A DNA stretch of 64,000 nucleotides, from contig NZ_JSEH01000004.1 in the NCBI RefSeq assembly GCF_000801335.2, positions 124,001 to 188,000 on the forward strand, given 5' to 3'. The stretch's first letter is position 1; each line of letters opens with the position of its first letter. The stretch is from Desulfovibrio sp. TomC (lineage in GTDB: Bacteria; Desulfobacterota; Desulfovibrionia; Desulfovibrionales; Desulfovibrionaceae). The translations under genes were made by a program, and so were the position numbers. The notes under the pieces were generated by a model, which was given only the letters and a program-made list of their open reading frames with translations, had not been told where the DNA came from and searched no databases. Below are positions 61,044 to 64,000 of the stretch, one piece after another.

Positions 61044-61193
61044 CTATGAGCAGGGGCTAGCAGGATTGTTGTTTTCTGATTTTTGTTCGGGTCCATCCTC
61101 AGGCCCTTGGTCAGGCGCTTGCTTCCTCGTAGTCCGGGTGAGGAATTTGCCCGAGAGGAAGGCGACCCGGGTCAGTCGCCGGTCGCGGTCGTA
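61044..61193 (-). pseudogene. Rhs relic C
   Basis: The minus-strand frame begins YDRDRRLTRVAFLSGK, a typical YD-repeat unit, and continues 33 residues with a hydrophilic tail (QAPDQGPEDGPEQKSENNN) to a TAG. It has no start and a stop lies just upstream. It overlaps the 3' end of the gene at 61172-61696 in another frame. Confidence 0.6.
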
Positions 61194-61696
61194 GCAACTT
61201 TGTCACGGAATTCGGGTGGAGGACCAAATATATTACACAACAGTCCCCATTTTATTTCTGAAATTCTATTTAAACATTGGCATAGTTGAATATTGTGAGT
61301 GTTGGCAAAGTATATCCTTTGTTTATTTGTAACGACAACAATATATCCATTGACTCGTATTGATTTAATGTCTGAAAAGTTATTGTCAACTATGCCGCTG
61401 TTCCTGTTCATGTAAAACAATGCTTTTCTTTCATTAAAGCGTAAAACAATTCTGTTGCAAAATTTATTTTGTATAACTCTGAATAAACAAATAATAATTG
61501 AAAAAAGCATATACAATAATACAATTTTAATATTCATAATATTTTGTATTAACGTAATATATGCAAGTGAAAATATTAAAACAGCCGACATAGCTTTGTC
61601 TGCGTGATTTGCAATAAATTGATGACTTAGCAACTCTGAAAATGAATACACTGCTTCATGATCCATTTCCATTTGTTTGTTGTTGCTTGGCAGCAT
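61172..61696 (-). CDS. AT-rich two-span membrane protein, candidate Rhs immunity protein
   Basis: A 174-residue protein with two adjacent membrane spans (about 34-72: MSAVLIFSLAYITLIQNIMN, IVLLYMLFSIIICLF) and a soluble C-terminal part. The ATG at 61694-61696 follows TTGGAGAATTT. It starts about 70 bases after the stop of the Rhs C-terminal fragment on the same strand, the position of an immunity gene. The last 12 or so codons read into Rhs relic C, so the original C-terminus may be lost. No family is recognised. Confidence 0.6.
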   Translation of the reverse strand: MLPSNNKQMEMDHEAVYSFSELLSHQFIANHADKAMSAVLIFSLAYITLIQNIMNIKIVLLYMLFSIIICLFRVIQNKFCNRIVLRFNERKALFYMNRNSGIVDNNFSDIKSIRVNGYIVVVTNKQRIYFANTHNIQLCQCLNRISEIKWGLLCNIFGPPPEFRDKVATTATGD

Positions 61697-61766
61697 AAAT
61701 TCTCCAATTTATTCAGGTTCCTATTTTCTAAAGGGGATGCCAGTATTATTTTATCATGCCTATTCC

Positions 61767-62100
61767 TCAGGCAATTTGGGCAGATACGATCCCTCCTGCT
61801 GCACCTGCAGCACCCCCTATAAGCCCCGCAGCGGTATTGCCAGACTGTATCCCTGAAAGGAATCCTCCATATCCTCCTGCAATTGTTTCGATAACAGCGC
61901 CGGCTACTCCGAACTCCCCTGTCTGGTCCACCCCATTGACCGTATCCCCGACTACATATCCATATAAATCCGTATCCCCACCCTCAAACCCTATCGGGTC
62001 CTTGGCCGTCCACCGTCTGCCGTCGGCGTCATAATCCCGATACCCGAATCGCGTCAGCCCGGTGTCTGATTGCGCAGATCTTGGGTTTGCTGACGGCGTC
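61767..62100 (-). pseudogene. Rhs C-terminal core fragment with variable tip
   Basis: The frame reads TGLTRFGYRDYDADGRRWTA, KDPIGFEGGDTDLYGYVVGD, TVNGVDQTGE and then a Gly/Ala-rich tip (AAGLIGGAAGAAGGIVSAQIA, read in two overlapping pieces) to a TGA at 61767-61769. This is the conserved RHS-associated core end followed by a strain-variable C-terminus. The long N-terminal part is missing: the intact UPF0280 gene abuts at 62104. The tip of about 50 residues is hydrophobic and short for a toxin. Confidence 0.82.
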
Positions 62101-62103
62101 AGT

Positions 62104-62850
62104 CTACTCCAAGGCCACCAGTTCCAGGTCCCCGACCAGTCCCACCAGTTCGCCTAGCTGGAGAAACGCGCCGCGAACGCCTCGCCCGGCCATGCCCTCG
62201 GCCGCCGCCAGCACGCCTTCCATGTCCTCGGCCGTGACCAGGAGATTGGCCAGGGCCGTGGCCGCGGCGTCGGCGATGGCCCCCCGGTCGGCCACCACCG
62301 TCACCATGTCGGCCCGGCCAAGGCTTAAGGACGGGCCAACCGTGGCCGAGGAGGCGCAGATGGCGGCCGGCAGGGCGTCCGGGCCAAAGCGCAGGGCCAG
62401 GCGCGCCCCTTCCACGGGCTTGGCCAAAAGGGCCACGATGCGTTCGCGCCGGCCGGTCAAAAACACGTCGCCGCCATTTTCCACCAACAGTTCCGGCGAC
62501 TGCCCGGCAAAGCGGTCGGCCACGGCCTGGGACATGGCCCCGGCCACGGCGGCCATGGGGCCGACGCCAAAACGCGCGGCCGCCTCGGCCATGTCCAGGG
62601 CGATGTCCGGGGCGTCGTCGGTCAGGGCCACGGGCACGAGGCTGTGCTGGAAATCGGGGTGGAGCAGCAGGTAGGTGGAGAGCCGGGCGCGCAGGGCGGA
62701 GACGAAATCAGCAATCTCCCGGGACAGGCTGCGCTCGGCCACCACCCAGAGATCGGTCTGGGCCACCACCACCTGGAAGGCAGTTTCGCCCGGGCGCGGG
62801 GCATGGGTCTGGCGGTAGGCGCGCACGGGATCGAGATGGACGCGGGGCAT
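62104..62850 (-). CDS. UPF0280 family protein
   Basis: A 248-residue protein of the UPF0280 (ApbE-related) family. Features: FQVVVAQTDLWVVAERSLSR, MAEAAARFGVGPMAAVAGAM, LLVENGGDVFLTGRR and SSATVGPSLSLGRADMVTVV. The AVAGAM and ENGGD segments recall ApbE flavin-transferase sites, but the activity is unproven. The ATG at 62848-62850 follows CAAAGGAGCCGCC, which decides the start over the long upstream frame. Confidence 0.88.
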   Translation of the reverse strand: MPRVHLDPVRAYRQTHAPRPGETAFQVVVAQTDLWVVAERSLSREIADFVSALRARLSTYLLLHPDFQHSLVPVALTDDAPDIALDMAEAAARFGVGPMAAVAGAMSQAVADRFAGQSPELLVENGGDVFLTGRRERIVALLAKPVEGARLALRFGPDALPAAICASSATVGPSLSLGRADMVTVVADRGAIADAAATALANLLVTAEDMEGVLAAAEGMAGRGVRGAFLQLGELVGLVGDLELVALE

Positions 62851-62955
62851 GGCGGCTCCTTTGTCGGGTGGCGTTTGGCCCAGTATGCCCGGTTGCCTGC
62901 CCGGGGGAAAGAGGCGGCCTTGGCAGGTCCGGCCCGGCCATGTAGTGTCGGGACC

Positions 62956-63861
62956 ATGACGCACGCACCCTTGCCGCACGTGGCCGAACCGTTGGTCACG
63001 GTCATCATCCCCACCCACGACCGGGCTGCGCTCCTGATGCGGGCCGTGACTTCGGCCTTGGGCCAGACCCATGGAAGCCTGGAAGTCCTGGTGGTTGACG
63101 ACGGCTCGACGGATGAGACTCCGGCGCTGCTGGCTGCCGTGGACGATCCCCGGCTGACGGTGATCCGCCGGCAGACGCCCGGCGGGGTGTCGGCGGCGCG
63201 CAATGTGGCGATTGCTGCGGCCCGGGGGGACTTTATCGCCCTGCTGGATTCCGACGACGAATGGCTGCCGGACAAAACCGCCCGCCAGCTGGCCTACATG
63301 CTGGAAAACGGCCATATCATAAGCCAGACCCAGGAAATATGGATGCGCGGCGGCCGGCGGGTCAATCCCGTGGCCAGACATGGCAAGCCGGATGGGTTCT
63401 TTTTTGAGGCCGCACTGGATATGTGTCTGGTCAGCCCTTCGACAACGATGTTTGCCAGGGGATTTTTTGAGGAGGTCGGGCTTTTTGACGAAAGTCTCCC
63501 GGCCTGCGAAGACTATGATCTGTGGCTGCGGACCTTGCTGCGCCATCCCATAGGGTTGCTGGACGCCTACCTGGCCGTGCGCCACGGCGGGCGGGGCGAT
63601 CAGCTCTCGACCATGTTTATTGGCCAGGACCTGTTTCGCATACGGGCGATGATCGGCCTCTTGGCCCGGCCGGAAGTGACGCCCTGGCATCGGGATTGCA
63701 TTGAAAAAGAATTGCGCCGCAAGGTCCGGGTCTATGTCGTTGGCTGTTGCAAGCGCGACAGACCGGAAGAGGCCGAGCGGGTGCTGGCCCTGATGGAAAC
63801 GGCCCTTGGCGCGGCCAAAGCGCATGACACCCAGCCGCCCGCGCCGGACGGGGCGGCCTGA
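62956..63861 (+). CDS. Family 2 glycosyltransferase
   Basis: A 301-residue GT-A transferase with no membrane span. PLVTVIIPTHDRAALLMRAV at the N-terminus, VLVVDDGSTDETPAL, the metal-binding FIALLDSDDEWLPDK and the acceptor-side ACEDYDLWLR are present. It probably adds a sugar to a surface glycan; donor and acceptor are unknown. The ATG at 62956 is about 105 bases from the divergent UPF0280 start; a GGGACC lies upstream. Confidence 0.9.
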   Translation: MTHAPLPHVAEPLVTVIIPTHDRAALLMRAVTSALGQTHGSLEVLVVDDGSTDETPALLAAVDDPRLTVIRRQTPGGVSAARNVAIAAARGDFIALLDSDDEWLPDKTARQLAYMLENGHIISQTQEIWMRGGRRVNPVARHGKPDGFFFEAALDMCLVSPSTTMFARGFFEEVGLFDESLPACEDYDLWLRTLLRHPIGLLDAYLAVRHGGRGDQLSTMFIGQDLFRIRAMIGLLARPEVTPWHRDCIEKELRRKVRVYVVGCCKRDRPEEAERVLALMETALGAAKAHDTQPPAPDGAA

Positions 63862-63912
63862 ATGCGGCGGGTTGGGGCGGCCCGGCGAGAGGCCGCCGGC
63901 CCGGGAAAAGGC

Positions 63913-64000
63913 CTAGGGCGCGACTTCCCGTTTGGTGATGGCCTCGGCCTTGATGCGCGTCAGGGTGTGGGTGAGCCCGGCCAGGACGTTTTCCCGGATA
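63913..64000 (-). CDS. C-terminal end of an unidentified protein (runs off the right edge)
   Basis: The minus-strand frame entering from the edge reads IRENVLAGLTHTLTRIKAEA then ITKREVAP and a TAG at 63913-63915. This is too short to assign. GC-rich codon use fits the host. Confidence 0.45.
   Translation of the reverse strand, partial: IRENVLAGLTHTLTRIKAEAITKREVAP

Overview
This window is a GC-rich chromosomal segment of a deltaproteobacterial sulfate reducer, most likely of the family Desulfovibrionaceae (Solidesulfovibrio/Desulfovibrio type). That placement is inference. It rests on a selenocysteine formate dehydrogenase with FdhE, two tandem porins of the Desulfovibrio homotrimeric type, a MucR-like regulator, a yicC-remA-gmk operon and many very GC-rich, Shine-Dalgarno-led genes. 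No rRNA, tRNA, CRISPR array or insertion sequence was found.

Left part (1-15.6 kb): the 5' part of a periplasmic Sec-formate dehydrogenase with an in-frame UGA, its maturation factor fdhE, a hexameric-type citrate synthase followed by a decayed copy of its own 3' region, a 3D-domain lipoprotein, tatC, kup, an EI24-type membrane protein, an exported protein coupled to a Sel1-repeat/trypsin-like protease, then two tandem outer-membrane porins with matching leaders and terminators.

Middle (15.6-33 kb): recJ; a TPR gene; the overlapping operon mtaB-DUF4416-yicC-remA-gmk; a degenerate EAL protein with a hairpin over its start codon; a MucR-family regulator; a GT-C membrane glycosyltransferase; glutamine-dependent nadE; a TPR-methyltransferase fusion; and a lower-GC CgeB-like glycosyltransferase.

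Accessory metabolism (33-48.6 kb): two convergent, translationally coupled operons face each other across a 25-bp tandem repeat. One encodes an ATPase-like/GNAT-like protein, a HisC-like aminotransferase and an MFS transporter. The other encodes a second protein of similar layout followed by the three subunits of a xanthine-dehydrogenase-type molybdenum hydroxylase. Next come an exported phospholipase D-like protein, ubiX and a 1140-residue GH18-like/deacetylase/GT2 fusion.

Right part (48.6-64 kb): a complete glycerol operon (SorC-type regulator, glpD, glpF, glpK), ruvC-ruvA-ruvB-thyX, and a DnaA-family gene with unusual signature residues. A decayed Rhs/YD-repeat locus follows (about 59.3-62.1 kb). 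It carries AT-rich membrane-protein genes and has an opposite-strand MazE/MazF-type pair inserted in it. A UPF0280 gene, a family 2 glycosyltransferase and the end of an unidentified gene close the window. The most system-like regions are the paired operons at 33.4-42.0 kb and the Rhs remnant at 59.3-62.1 kb.
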